Source of the DNA: Leekyejoonella antrihumi
GTDB taxonomy: Bacteria > Actinomycetota > Actinomycetes > Actinomycetales > Dermatophilaceae
Assembly: GCF_007845645.1 (NCBI RefSeq)
Contig: NZ_VCQV01000019.1
Location: forward strand, 37,005 to 101,004
Length of the DNA stretch: 64,000 nt
Reading direction: 5' to 3'
Under the pieces are notes generated by a model. The model saw only the letters and a program-made list of their open reading frames with translations, was not told where the DNA came from and ran no database searches. A program made the translations under genes and the position numbers. This document shows, piece by piece, positions 26,257 through 37,107 of this stretch; the stretch's first letter is position 1; each line of letters starts with the position of its first letter.

Positions 26257-28275
26257 CTACAGGCGTGCCGCCAGCTCCGTCGCCTGCCGGATCGCGCGCT
26301 TGGCGTCGAGCTCGGCGGCCACGTCGGCCCCGCCGATCACGTGCCGGTTGGCGGCCCCCGGACCGACCAGATCACGCACCGACTCCTGGCCGGTGCAGAT
26401 GACGACCGTGTCGACCTCGAGGATGCGGTGCACGGGCTCGGCCTTCTGGTTCGCCTGGACCGTGATGTGCAGTCCGGCGTCGTCGATCCGGTCGTAGGTC
26501 ACGCCCCCGATCATCTCGACACCGCCGTCCTTCAATGTCTGCCGATGCACCCAACCGGTCGTCTTCGCCAAGTCCTTGCCTAGACGAGAACTCTTGCGCT
26601 GCAACAGATACACCGTCCGGCGCGGTTGCTCCTGCCGCTTCTCCCCGAGACCGGCACGCGCCTGCTCGGGAGCGGTGACACCCCACCGATCCATCCACCG
26701 CTGCACCGACTCGTGCTGCTCGTGCAGCAGGAACTCGCTCACGTCGAAGCCGATGCCGCCGGCGCCGATGACGGCCACTCGCTCACCGGCGAGGACCTCT
26801 CCGCGCAGCAGCGCGTCATACGCCACCACCTTCGCGTGGTCGATGCCGGGGATCGTCGGCACCCGCGGCGTGACACCGGTCGCCACGACGACCTGGTCGA
26901 ACTCCGCCAGCTGCTCCTCCCCCGCGCGAGTCCGCAGCCGGAGCTGCACCCCGAGGACGTCCATCCGGCGCTGGTAGTGGCGCAGTGACTCGGCAAACTC
27001 CTCCTTGCCGGGGATCCGCATCGCCAGTCGGAACTGTCCACCGATCTCTCCGGCAGCCTCGAACACCGTTACCTGGTGGCCTCTTTCAGCGAGCGACACT
27101 GCCGCCGACAGGCCGGCAGGCCCGGCACCGACAACGGCGATCTGCTGTATCCGGTGTGGCGGCACCGTCCGTAGCACCAGCTCGGTCTCCCGGCCGGCTC
27201 GTGGGTTGAGCAGACAGGTGGCCCGCTTATTGGCAAACGTGTGATCAAGGCACGCCTGGTTGCACGCGATGCACGTGTTGATCTCGTCGGCCCGGCCCTC
27301 GCGCGTCTTCGCAACGAAGTCCGGATCGGCGAGCAACGGGCGCGCCATCGAGATCAGGTCGGCCTCTCCGCCGGCCAGGATCCGTTCGGCTACCTCGGGG
27401 GTGTTGATCCGGTTGGAGGCCATGACGGGTATGCCGACCTTCGCCTTGAGCTCGCCGGTCACCCCAGCGAACGCCGCCCTGGGCACGGACGTGACGATGG
27501 TCGGAATGCGGGCCTCGTGCCAGCCGATTCCGGTGTTGATCAACGAGGCGCCGGCCTCTTCGACGCGCTGCGCGAGCTCGACGGTCTCCTCCCACGACTG
27601 CCCCTGCGGGACAAGGTCCAGCAACGACTGCCGATAGATGACCAGGAAGTCGTCCCCGACTCCTTCGCGCACGCGCCGGACGATCTGCGTCGGGAATCGC
27701 ATCCTCTTCTGCGCGCTGCCACCCCACTTGTCGCCGCGCTGGTTGGTGCGCTCGACCAGGAACTGGTTGATCAGGTAGCCCTCGGACCCCATGATCTCGA
27801 CGCCGTCATATCCGGCGAGCTGCGCAAGCTGGGCCGCATGTGCGAACGCCGTGACCGTCCGGTCAACGCCACGAGTGGTCAGGGCCAGCGGCTTGAAGGG
27901 GGTGATCGGCGACTTGCGGCCGGATGCGGACCGGATGAAGGGGTGAAAGCCGTAGCGCCCAGCGTGCAAGATCTGCAAGGCAATTCGTCCACCAGCCTCG
28001 TGCACGGCATCGGTGATGAGGCGATGCTTCTCCGCCGCTCGACGGGTGGCCAGCAGCGACCCGGCCGGCAGCAGCCAGCCCTGCCAGGTCGGCGCGAAAC
28101 CGCCGGTGATCATAAGGGCCGTGCCGCCGCGAGCGCGTTCCGCGAAGTAGGCCGCCAGCTGCGGGAAGTTCTTGGCGCGGTCCTCCATCCCGGTGTGCAT
28201 CGAGCCCATGACCACCCGGTTGGGCAGGGTGAGTCCACCGATCGTGATCGGCTTGAGCAGGTGGTCGTAGGGCAT
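26257..28275 (-). CDS. fadH: 2,4-dienoyl-CoA reductase (NADPH), FadH-type
   Basis: Reduces 2,4-dienoyl-CoA during beta-oxidation of polyunsaturated fatty acids. It has 672 residues, the same length as E. coli FadH. An N-terminal old-yellow-enzyme barrel (HLLKPITIGGLTLPNRVVMG ... CIACNQACLDHTF with the Fe-S cysteines CxxC...C) is followed by FAD- and NADPH-binding Rossmann folds (VVGAGPAGLSAAVSLAERGH, VAVIGAGGIGFDVSEFL). ATG 28275 is 6 nt after AGGAG; the ATG two codons earlier is too close to it. The PadR gene lies 29 bp upstream on the same strand. Other multi-domain OYE enzymes are possible, but the length fits FadH. Confidence 0.9.
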   Translation of the reverse strand: MPYDHLLKPITIGGLTLPNRVVMGSMHTGMEDRAKNFPQLAAYFAERARGGTALMITGGFAPTWQGWLLPAGSLLATRRAAEKHRLITDAVHEAGGRIALQILHAGRYGFHPFIRSASGRKSPITPFKPLALTTRGVDRTVTAFAHAAQLAQLAGYDGVEIMGSEGYLINQFLVERTNQRGDKWGGSAQKRMRFPTQIVRRVREGVGDDFLVIYRQSLLDLVPQGQSWEETVELAQRVEEAGASLINTGIGWHEARIPTIVTSVPRAAFAGVTGELKAKVGIPVMASNRINTPEVAERILAGGEADLISMARPLLADPDFVAKTREGRADEINTCIACNQACLDHTFANKRATCLLNPRAGRETELVLRTVPPHRIQQIAVVGAGPAGLSAAVSLAERGHQVTVFEAAGEIGGQFRLAMRIPGKEEFAESLRHYQRRMDVLGVQLRLRTRAGEEQLAEFDQVVVATGVTPRVPTIPGIDHAKVVAYDALLRGEVLAGERVAVIGAGGIGFDVSEFLLHEQHESVQRWMDRWGVTAPEQARAGLGEKRQEQPRRTVYLLQRKSSRLGKDLAKTTGWVHRQTLKDGGVEMIGGVTYDRIDDAGLHITVQANQKAEPVHRILEVDTVVICTGQESVRDLVGPGAANRHVIGGADVAAELDAKRAIRQATELAARL

Positions 28276-28304
28276 CGGCATCTCCTGCGGTCGAACCCAT
28301 TGCC

Positions 28305-28871
28305 TTAGCCGGCAATAGGAGTGTGGGTGGGCTCTGTGGTGCGATCGAGGACGGCGAGCATCTCGTCGCACCACGCGACATACGACTGCTCCTGGCGTAT
28401 TCCGCCGCGCAGCACGAGCCAGGCGGGTAGGTCCGCCTCGGCGACGCGGCCTGGCTCCGGGAAGTGCAGCGCCTCGTCGGCCAGGTAGTAGTCCAGCTGC
28501 TCGGCATGCAATCCACGCTGTCGGCGGATGTCATCGATGACGGCATCCCGATCGCCGAACGGCATCGCGCGCACCTTGACCGCGAACTCGCTGCGCACCT
28601 GCTCGCGGGCCGTCGGCTCGCGAGTCCACTCCTTCAGCCGTGCGCGTCCCTCGTCGGTCAGGTGATAGACGCGGCGGTCCGGGCGGCCCTCCCCCGGCTC
28701 GACCGTGACGTCGACCAGCCCCTCGGCCTGCATACGCGCGAGCACGCGGTAGATCTGTTGATGAGTCGCCCGCCAGAAGAAGCCGATCGACTTGTCGAAC
28801 CGACGGGTCAGGTCGTAGCCACTGGCGGCGCGCTCGGCGAGCGACACGAGGATCGCCTGACTCAGTGACAT
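28305..28871 (-). CDS. PadR-family regulator
   Basis: 188 residues. The winged helix starts SLSQAILVSLAERAASGYDL, with the PadR signature WRATHQQIYRVLARMQAEGLV and the wing GRPDRRVYHLTDEGR. The long C-terminal Vir_act_alpha domain includes the EQLDYYLADEALHF region. It probably represses its own promoter (TATGC-N8-GCATA at 28885-28902) and the downstream fadH gene. ATG 28871 is set by homology. The inducer is unknown. Confidence 0.9.
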   Translation of the reverse strand: MSLSQAILVSLAERAASGYDLTRRFDKSIGFFWRATHQQIYRVLARMQAEGLVDVTVEPGEGRPDRRVYHLTDEGRARLKEWTREPTAREQVRSEFAVKVRAMPFGDRDAVIDDIRRQRGLHAEQLDYYLADEALHFPEPGRVAEADLPAWLVLRGGIRQEQSYVAWCDEMLAVLDRTTEPTHTPIAG

Positions 28872-28884
28872 GCACCTAGTTTCA

Positions 28885-28902
28885 TATGCACCTATACGCA
28901 TA
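28885..28902 (-). promoter_or_regulatory. Putative PadR operator
   Basis: TATGC-N8-GCATA, a perfect 5-bp inverted repeat with 8-bp spacing located 14 nt upstream of the PadR start codon. PadR-family operators are typically ATGT-N8-ACAT or close variants, so spacing and sequence fit. Confidence 0.6.
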
Positions 28903-28992
28903 GTCAACTCGACCCCATCGTGGGGTAGGCGGCGCCGGACACAGATCTGCGTTTGAACGGCACTCCCCGCCGTTCCGGATTAGCCTTCGACC

Positions 28993-29751
28993 ATGACCAC
29001 CCCACATCACACCGTCGGTGCCGGCGCGCGCACGGTCATCTGCATACCCGGTTGGTTCGGCTCCTCGACGGGCTGGGGCCACGACTTCTGCGGGCTGCTC
29101 GACACCGATGCCTTCACCTATGTGTTCGCCGACTATCGCGGCTACGGCGAGCGCAAGGACGTCGACGGAGAGCACACGATCGACGAGATGGCCAAGGACA
29201 CGCTGCAGCTCGCGGACGAGCTCGGCGCGGCAACCTTCTGCCTCCTGGGCCACTCGATGGGTGGCAGCGTCGTGCAGCGGGCGCTCTCGCTCGCACCGGA
29301 CCGGGTCGAGCGGATCGTCGGCGTCAGCCCGGTGCCCTCCAGTGGGGTGCCCTTCGACGACGACGGCTGGGCACTGTTCAGCGGCGCGGCGCAGGACGAC
29401 GCCAACCGCGCCGCGATCATCGACCTGACGACTGGAAACCGCCTGACCAAGCGGTGGATCGACGCCATGGTCGCGCACTCGGTGCAGCGGTCCACTCGCG
29501 AGGCCTTCGGCGACAACCTGCAGGCCTGGGCCAAGACCGACTTCACCGCGACCCTCGACGGCATCGACGTCCCCGCCCTCGCGGTCGTCGGCGAGCACGA
29601 CCCGGCACTGGGCGAGCAGACCATCCGCGCCACCTGGATGCAGACCCATCCGTCGGCCGAGCTCGAGGTCATGGCGAACGCCGGCCACTACTCGATGTTC
29701 GAGACACCGGTCGCGCTGGTCACCGTGATCGAGGCTTTCCTGAAGAGCTGA
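28993..29751 (+). CDS. Alpha/beta hydrolase
   Basis: 252 residues with the alpha/beta-hydrolase fold: oxyanion block VICIPGWFGSSTGWG, nucleophile elbow GHSMGGSVV (Ser), acid in VVGEHDPALG and His in NAGHYSMFE. It is an esterase or C-C hydrolase of unknown substrate. The downstream P450 gene starts 5 bp after its stop on the same strand, so the two may act on the same lipid or xenobiotic molecule. Confidence 0.88.
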   Translation: MTTPHHTVGAGARTVICIPGWFGSSTGWGHDFCGLLDTDAFTYVFADYRGYGERKDVDGEHTIDEMAKDTLQLADELGAATFCLLGHSMGGSVVQRALSLAPDRVERIVGVSPVPSSGVPFDDDGWALFSGAAQDDANRAAIIDLTTGNRLTKRWIDAMVAHSVQRSTREAFGDNLQAWAKTDFTATLDGIDVPALAVVGEHDPALGEQTIRATWMQTHPSAELEVMANAGHYSMFETPVALVTVIEAFLKS

Positions 29752-29756
29752 TCGCC

Positions 29757-31127
29757 TTGGCACACGGCACGATTACGGCGGCATACGCCCGCCTCACCGA
29801 TGCGGAGCGGGCGGCGACGCGCGTCGTCCACGATCCGAGCACCTATACGACACGGATGCCGTATGCGGAGCTGGCGGCCCTGCGCGACGGCCGCGGGATC
29901 GTCCCGGTCATCGAACCCGAGCTGCCCGGTTGGGCCGAGGGCGCCGGCTACTGGCTGGTGCTGGAGCATGCCGCAGTGGAGCAGGTGCTCAAGAGCCCGG
30001 CCACCTTCTCCTCCGCACTCGGCGGCACCCAGATCCGCGACCCCGCGAGCGATGCAGACCTGACCTACGTGCGCCGGATGATGCTCAACATGGACCCGCC
30101 GGAGCACTCCCGGCTGCGACGGATGCTGGCAAAGTCCTTCACCGCCCGGGCGGTCGCCGCACTCGAGGAGCAGATCGCGGCGCACGTGGACCGGATCGTC
30201 GATCGCATGCTCGGCGAGGACGCCTCCGGCAGCTGCGACTTCGCCAAGGACGTCGCAGCCGATCTGCCGCTGCTCACCCTGGCGGACGTGCTGGGCGTGC
30301 CGGCGCAGGACAGGGGACTGCTCTTCGACTGGTCCAACCGCGTCATCGGCTGGCAGGATCCCGACTATGCCTCCAGCGGCAGCTTCGACGGCACCGGCGG
30401 CACCGACCTGGCCAGGGAAGCGTTGCGCCTTCGGCCGGATCCGGGGCCGGACGGCCTGATGCCGGATCCTCGGTCACGCGAAGGCATGCTCGACCTCTAC
30501 ACCTATGCGCACGCGCTCGGGCAGGTGCGCCGCCGCTCCCCCGGCACCGACGTCATGTCGATCCTGATGGCGCAGCGCGACGACTCGGGTGGGACCGTGA
30601 GCGTCGAGGAGTTCGAGAACATGTTCTGGCTCTTTGCCGTCGCGGGCAACGAGACCCTGCGCAACGGCATACCCGGTGGTATGCGAGCGCTGCTGCTGCA
30701 CCCGCCGGCGCAACGCGAGCTGCGCGAGGACCCGTCCTTGATCGATGGCGCCGTCGAGGAGATGCTGCGCTGGTGGACACCGGTCATGACCTTCCGCCGC
30801 ACCGTGACCGAGCCCACTCGGCTCGGCGAAACGCAGCTCGAGCGCGGTGACAAGGTCGTGGTCTCGTTCGCGTCCGCGAATCGTGACCCCGCCGCCTTCG
30901 AGGACCCGGACCGGTTCGACATCCACCGTGGTGCCCGAGCGCACCTGTCCTTCGGGCACGGCCCGCACTTCTGTCTCGGCTCCCAGCTCGCGCGGATGCA
31001 GATGCGGATGCTGTTCACCCAGCTGCTGACTCGCACGTCGTGGATCGAGCCGGCCGGCGATCCGGCCTGGTTGCGCTCGAACTTCCAGCGAGGGATCAAA
31101 CGGCTACCGATCAGCTGGACTCGGTGA
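29757..31127 (+). CDS. Cytochrome P450 (CYP125/142-like)
   Basis: 456-residue soluble bacterial P450. Seen: NMDPPEHSRLRRMLAKSFT, the I-helix FAVAGNETLRNGI (acid-alcohol pair as E-T), the ExxR region EEMLRWWTPVMTFRR, and the haem loop SFGHGPHFCLGSQLAR with Cys406. The FTxRAV block and GNETLRN helix resemble steroid and alkane C-terminal hydroxylases. The start is taken as TTG 29757, right after the hydrolase stop; the frame has no better codon. Redox partners are not adjacent. The substrate is unknown. Confidence 0.88.
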   Translation: MAHGTITAAYARLTDAERAATRVVHDPSTYTTRMPYAELAALRDGRGIVPVIEPELPGWAEGAGYWLVLEHAAVEQVLKSPATFSSALGGTQIRDPASDADLTYVRRMMLNMDPPEHSRLRRMLAKSFTARAVAALEEQIAAHVDRIVDRMLGEDASGSCDFAKDVAADLPLLTLADVLGVPAQDRGLLFDWSNRVIGWQDPDYASSGSFDGTGGTDLAREALRLRPDPGPDGLMPDPRSREGMLDLYTYAHALGQVRRRSPGTDVMSILMAQRDDSGGTVSVEEFENMFWLFAVAGNETLRNGIPGGMRALLLHPPAQRELREDPSLIDGAVEEMLRWWTPVMTFRRTVTEPTRLGETQLERGDKVVVSFASANRDPAAFEDPDRFDIHRGARAHLSFGHGPHFCLGSQLARMQMRMLFTQLLTRTSWIEPAGDPAWLRSNFQRGIKRLPISWTR

Positions 31128-31141
31128 CAGAGCCGGCCCGC

Positions 31142-31954
31142 TCAGGTCGTGGCATCTCGAAGTCGCTGCAGCACGGTGCGGTCGATCAGCCCGTCGCGCA
31201 ACCGCATCTCGAGGTTCTCCACACCAGCCCACGACGCCAGATCGGCGTACCCCGCGTCCGCCAGGCGGCGCCCTACCTCAGCGGCGAGATCACCGTTCAA
31301 CGGAAGCAGATCCTCGTCGGCCGGCTGCCCGAAGTAGAGGTCATGCAGGTCCAGCAGCCGTGCCAGCTCCGGCACCGGCGACTGGTGGTCGTCGACCCGC
31401 AGGTCGTAGGCCAAGTCGTCGCCGGGCGTGTAGCCACCGGTCGCCGACACCACGTACATCGCCGCGGACTGACGACCCCGGCGATCACCGCCTGCCTCGT
31501 CCCCTGCAGTGAGCGCGGCCAGCAGTCGGCGCGGCAAGGGCTCGCCGGCGGCCGCGACCCATGCCGCATGCATCGCGTCGACAACCCGCGCTCCGACCAG
31601 GATGTTGCCCTCGATCGCCACGTCCTGCTCCGCGACACCGCCGGCCCAGTCATGGCAGCCCGGCCCGGTGTAGGTCGCTGCGCCGCCATGGCGGTCGACT
31701 ACCCCCACCTGCCGCTCCGCACCGAGTGCATCGGCGGCTACCAGCGACTGCACCACCTCCTGCGCACTCGACTCGAGCTTCAGCTGCGCCATCCCGTCCC
31801 GGCGATACAGGGTGTTGGCGAATGCCTGCGTCGCGATCGCACCGACGCCGTACCGGGCGGCCGGCACCGCGGAGCCCACGGCCAGAAACTTCGAGGCGAC
31901 GGCCACACCCAGGTCGCCGGTGGCCGCATCCCGGCCCACGATGGAGAAGGTCAT
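31142..31954 (-). CDS. DUF1028 family protein
   Basis: 270 residues. The N-terminal TFSIVGRDAATGDLGVAVAS and QAFANTLYRRDG blocks, and the C-terminal DLYFG segment, are characteristic of DUF1028, which structurally resembles Ntn hydrolases. No enzymatic activity is established. It is often annotated as a putative peptidoglycan-binding or amidase-like protein. It converges on the P450 gene with 14 bp between them. Confidence 0.85.
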   Translation of the reverse strand: MTFSIVGRDAATGDLGVAVASKFLAVGSAVPAARYGVGAIATQAFANTLYRRDGMAQLKLESSAQEVVQSLVAADALGAERQVGVVDRHGGAATYTGPGCHDWAGGVAEQDVAIEGNILVGARVVDAMHAAWVAAAGEPLPRRLLAALTAGDEAGGDRRGRQSAAMYVVSATGGYTPGDDLAYDLRVDDHQSPVPELARLLDLHDLYFGQPADEDLLPLNGDLAAEVGRRLADAGYADLASWAGVENLEMRLRDGLIDRTVLQRLRDATT

Positions 31955-31990
31955 GCGCTCACGCTACCCACCACGCCGCCCGGGTATGCC

Positions 31991-32023
31991 GAAGGGCGGC
32001 CCCATCGCGTGGGACCGCCCTTC
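31991..32023. terminator. Hairpin terminator after groEL
   Basis: GAAGGGCGG (31991-31999) pairs with CCGCCCTTC (32015-32023) around a CCCA/TGGG inner stem, located 28 bp after the groEL stop. Confidence 0.65.
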
Positions 32024-32050
32024 GTGCGAGCTGGCTTCAGATCCGACGGA

Positions 32051-33796
<1,746 letters not shown>

Positions 33797-33812
33797 CTAC
33801 GGCCACACTGTT

Positions 33813-33839
33813 TTGTCACTCTCATGGCGAGAGTGCTAA
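33813..33839 (-). promoter_or_regulatory. CIRCE element, gene-proximal copy (HrcA operator)
   Basis: On the minus strand TTAGCACTC-N9-GAGTGACAA, matching the consensus TTAGCACTC-N9-GAGTGCTAA at all but two bases. It lies about 125 bp upstream of groEL. Confidence 0.9.
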
Positions 33840-33847
33840 CGCCATTA

Positions 33848-33874
33848 TTGGCACTCTCGGGGTGAGAGTGCAAA
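33848..33874 (-). promoter_or_regulatory. CIRCE element, gene-distal copy (HrcA operator)
   Basis: On the minus strand TTTGCACTC-N9-GAGTGCCAA, two bases off consensus. Only 8 bp separates it from the proximal copy. The rest of 33689-33998 shows no gene. Confidence 0.88.
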
Positions 33875-33998
33875 CGATCCGCGCATTCTCCCTGGCCACC
33901 TCACCGCTTTGCTGAGACGAAACCCGGCTCACCGGCCATCGCGGGTGGCGCCGGTATAGCCTCGGCAGCATCCGTGACCTCCATCCGAAGGAAGTTCT

Positions 33999-34748
33999 GT
34001 GAGCCGCCTCCAGGGAAAGACCGCGATCGTCACCGGCGCCAGCCGTGGCATCGGATATGCCGTCGCCGAACGCCTGGTCGCCGAGGGCGCCAACGTCGTG
34101 ATCACCGCGCGAGGCGAGGACGCGCTGAAGGAGGCGGTGGCGCGCCTCGGGACCGAGCACGCCACCTACGTCGCCGGCAAGGCCGACCGGCCCGAGCACC
34201 AGGACGAGGTCGTCGCCGCGGCGCTCGACACCTTCGGCAGCCTCGACCTGATGGTCAACAACACCGGCATCAATCCCGCCTACGGCTCGCTGCTGGACAT
34301 CGAGACCGCGGTGTCCCGCAAGATTTTCGAGGTCAACGTCATCGCGGCGCTCGAGTGGGTCAAGAAGGTCCACGCGGCGTGGATGAAGGAGCACGGCGGC
34401 TCGATCGTCAACATCGCCTCGGTGGCCGGGTTGCGCCCGGCGCCCGGGATCGCGATGTATGGCGTGAGCAAGGCCGCCGTCATCCACCTCACCGAGGAGC
34501 TCGCGGTCGAGCTGGGTCCGGGCATCCGGGTCAACGCCGTGGCTCCCGCGGTCGTCAAGACCCAGTTCGCGCAGGCGCTGTATGCGGGACGTGAGGAAGA
34601 GGTCTCCCGGCCCTACCCGCTGAAGCGGCTGGGTGAACCGGACGACATCGCCGGGGTCGTCTCCTTCCTGCTGTCCGACGATGCGGGCTGGGTCACCGGG
34701 CAGACCGTCACCATCGACGGCGGCGTGCTGCTCACCGGCGGCGTCTGA
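33999..34748 (+). CDS. SDR-family oxidoreductase
   Basis: 249-residue classical short-chain dehydrogenase: cofactor motif TGASRGIG, NNTGIN (the NNAG position), catalytic Ser in NIASVAG and YGVSKAAV (YxxxK), and the C-terminal FLLSDDAGWVTGQTVTIDGG. GTG 33999 follows a weak ribosome site. It overlaps the kinase-like gene (TGATG) and is followed by an acyl-CoA dehydrogenase, a common trio in fatty or branched acyl-CoA metabolism. The exact substrate is unknown. Confidence 0.9.
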   Translation: MSRLQGKTAIVTGASRGIGYAVAERLVAEGANVVITARGEDALKEAVARLGTEHATYVAGKADRPEHQDEVVAAALDTFGSLDLMVNNTGINPAYGSLLDIETAVSRKIFEVNVIAALEWVKKVHAAWMKEHGGSIVNIASVAGLRPAPGIAMYGVSKAAVIHLTEELAVELGPGIRVNAVAPAVVKTQFAQALYAGREEEVSRPYPLKRLGEPDDIAGVVSFLLSDDAGWVTGQTVTIDGGVLLTGGV

Positions 34749-35767
34749 TGCCGCAGGACCTGCCCGGCCTCGATCTCGGCGCGCTGCAGGGGTTTATGGA
34801 CCGTGCGGCGCCCGGCGTGCTCGACGGCCCGCTCACCGGTGAGGTGATCACCGGCGGCAAGTCCAACCTGACCTACATCGTCACCGACGGCGCCGCGCAG
34901 GTCGTGGTCCGACGCCCGCCGCTGGGCCATGTGCTGGCCACCGCGCACGACATGGGCCGGGAGCACCGCGTGATGGATGCGCTCGCGGACACCGCCGTGC
35001 CGGTGCCGCGGATGCTCGCGTACTGCACCGATGACGCCGTCCTCGGTGCACCGTTCTACGTCATGCAGAAGGTGGCCGGCACGCCGTACCGGTACGCCGA
35101 CGAGCTGGCGAGGCTGGGTCCGGAGCGGGTGCGCAGCATCGCCGACAACCTGGTCGACACTCTGGTCGCCCTGCACGAGGTGGAGCCGGCCGCGGTGGGA
35201 CTGGGCGACTTCGGCCGCCCGGAGGGCTTCCTCGAGCGGCAGGTACGACGCTGGAAGAAGCAGATGGACCAGTCGCACTCGCGGGAGATCACCGGTGAGC
35301 AGCAGCTGCACGAGGAGCTCGCGGCAGCCATCCCGGGCTCGCCCCAACCGACCATCGTGCACGGCGACTTCCGCCTCGACAACGCACTGGTCGATGAAGC
35401 CGACCAGATCGCCGCGGTGCTCGACTGGGAGATGGCCACGGTCGGCGATCCGCTGACCGACATCGCACTGATGCTGGTCTACCAGCACCTGGCCACGGTG
35501 GTGCCGGAGTCCGTCTCCAACGCGTCGGAGGCTCCCGGCTACCCGGACCGCGGTGCGGTGATCGAGCGCTACTCTCGCGAGTCCGGCCGGGACGTCAGCG
35601 ATCTCGGCTTTCACGAGGCGCTGGCCTACTACAAGCTGGCGGCGATCCTCGAGGGCATCTACTACCGCTACACCCATGGGCAGACCGTGGGCGAAGGCTT
35701 CGACAACCTCGGCAGCGCGACCGCGCCACTGATCGCCAGCGGCCTCGCCGCGCTCCGTCAACAGTGA
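34748..35767 (+). CDS. Phosphotransferase family (ACAD10/11-kinase-like) protein
   Basis: 339 residues with an APH-type kinase fold: GGKSNLTYIV (nucleotide loop), VVVRRPPLG with the Lys/Arg position, catalytic IVHGDFRLDNALVD and metal-binding LDWEMATVGDPLTDI. In eukaryotic ACAD10/ACAD11 a similar kinase domain is fused to an acyl-CoA dehydrogenase and phosphorylates 4-hydroxyacyl-CoA. Here the two are adjacent genes, so a role in 4-hydroxy acid breakdown is a reasonable inference. Confidence 0.88.
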   Translation: MPQDLPGLDLGALQGFMDRAAPGVLDGPLTGEVITGGKSNLTYIVTDGAAQVVVRRPPLGHVLATAHDMGREHRVMDALADTAVPVPRMLAYCTDDAVLGAPFYVMQKVAGTPYRYADELARLGPERVRSIADNLVDTLVALHEVEPAAVGLGDFGRPEGFLERQVRRWKKQMDQSHSREITGEQQLHEELAAAIPGSPQPTIVHGDFRLDNALVDEADQIAAVLDWEMATVGDPLTDIALMLVYQHLATVVPESVSNASEAPGYPDRGAVIERYSRESGRDVSDLGFHEALAYYKLAAILEGIYYRYTHGQTVGEGFDNLGSATAPLIASGLAALRQQ

Positions 35768-35776
35768 GGTGCACCA

Positions 35777-37003
35777 ATGGATTTCGAATTCGATGACAAG
35801 ACCAAGCGGCTGCTTGACGAGCTGCAGACATTCATGGACGCGCGGGTCTACCCTGCGGAGTCCGCGTTTGCCGAGCAGCTCGACGGTCTCGACGATCACT
35901 GGGCATGGAGCACGACCCCCGTCATCCGCGAGCTGCGCGATGCCGCGAAGGCCAAGGGTCTGTGGAACCTCTTCCTGCCCGGTGAGCACGGCGCGGGCCT
36001 GACCAACCTGCAGTACGCGCCGCTGGCCGAGATCACCGGACGATCGATCGGCTTGGCGCCGGCCGTGGTCAACTGCTCCGCACCGGACACCGGCAACATG
36101 GAGGTGCTGTCGGAGTTCGGCAGCGCCGAGCAGCGTGAGCAGTGGCTGAAGCCATTGCTGGACGGGCAGATCCGCTCGGCATTCGCTATGACCGAGCCCG
36201 ACGTCGCGTCATCGGATGCCACCAACATCGCGACCTCGATCGTGCGCGATGGTGACGAATATGTCATCAACGGGCGCAAGTGGTGGATCACCGGTGCGAT
36301 GAACCCCGAGTGCGAGATCTTCATCGTCATGGGCAAAACCGACCCGTCCGCGGAGCGGCACCGTCAGCAGTCGATGATCCTGGTGCCACGGAATACGCCT
36401 GGGCTGATCATCAAGCGGGGTATGACCGTCTTCGGCTACGACGACCACAGCCACGGTGGGCACGCCGAGCTGGAATTCCGTGACGCGCGGGTCCCCGCGA
36501 GCAACCTCATCGCCGGAGAGGGGCAGGGCTTCGCGATCGCGCAGGCGCGCCTGGGCCCCGGCCGGATCCACCACTGCATGCGGTCCATCGGGCTGGCGGA
36601 GCGCGCGGTCGAGCTGATGTGCGCCCGCGCCGACAGCCGGGTGGCGTTCGGCGGCCCGATCAGCGGGCAGGGCGTCGTGCGCGACTGGATCGCCGAGTCC
36701 CGCGTGCGCATCGAGCAGTTGCGGCTGCTCGTGCTCAAGACCGCCTGGCTGATGGACACCGTCGGCAACAAGGGAGCGCACTCGGAGATCCAGGCGATCA
36801 AGATCGCCACGCCGCAGACCGTCCAGTGGATCCTCGACAAGGCCATCCAGGTGCACGGCGCCGGTGGCCTGTCGGGCGACTTCCCGCTCGCGGAGGCCTA
36901 CGCCGGGATCCGCACGCTGCGATTCGCCGACGGTCCGGACGAGGTGCACAAGGGTTCACTGGCCCGCGCCGAGCTGCGCCGCCAGCGCGCCACCCGCGAG
37001 TAG
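35777..37003 (+). CDS. Acyl-CoA dehydrogenase (ACAD10/11-like)
   Basis: 408 residues. FAD motifs [15 protein letters not shown] and [15 protein letters not shown], and the C-terminal [20 protein letters not shown] and FADGPDEVH, are family blocks. It oxidises an acyl-CoA, probably the dehydrated product of the preceding kinase pathway. GAGGTG precedes the ATG. The last codons and stop lie in a 21-bp tandem repeat (36997-37101). Confidence 0.92.
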   Translation: MDFEFDDKTKRLLDELQTFMDARVYPAESAFAEQLDGLDDHWAWSTTPVIRELRDAAKAKGLWNLFLPGEHGAGLTNLQYAPLAEITGRSIGLAPAVVNCSAPDTGNMEVLSEFGSAEQREQWLKPLLDGQIRSAFAMTEPDVASSDATNIATSIVRDGDEYVINGRKWWITGAMNPECEIFIVMGKTDPSAERHRQQSMILVPRNTPGLIIKRGMTVFGYDDHSHGGHAELEFRDARVPASNLIAGEGQGFAIAQARLGPGRIHHCMRSIGLAERAVELMCARADSRVAFGGPISGQGVVRDWIAESRVRIEQLRLLVLKTAWLMDTVGNKGAHSEIQAIKIATPQTVQWILDKAIQVHGAGGLSGDFPLAEAYAGIRTLRFADGPDEVHKGSLARAELRRQRATRE

Positions 37004-37101
37004 TCACGAACAACACCCGAGTAGTCACTAACAACACGCGAGAGGTCACTTATCGCGTGCAATAAGTGACTTCTCGCGTGCGATCAGTGACCTCTCGCGG
37101 G
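36997..37101 (+). repeat. Five 21-bp repeat units at the acyl-CoA dehydrogenase 3' end
   Basis: Units start at 36997, 37018, 37039, 37060 and 37081. Units 1 and 2 read CGAGTAGTCACGAACAACACC and its near copy; the first contains the TAG stop. Unit 3 (CGAGAGGTCACTTATCGCG) is inverted in units 4 and 5 (TAAGTGACTTCTCGCG, CAGTGACCTCTCGCG), so the array folds into a long hairpin between convergent genes and may terminate both. Confidence 0.75.
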
Positions 37102-37107
37102 GAGGGG

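Noticed and set aside
36997..37101. Regular 21-bp repeats resembling a small CRISPR array
   Set aside because: Units are contiguous with no spacers, include inverted copies, and no cas gene is present.
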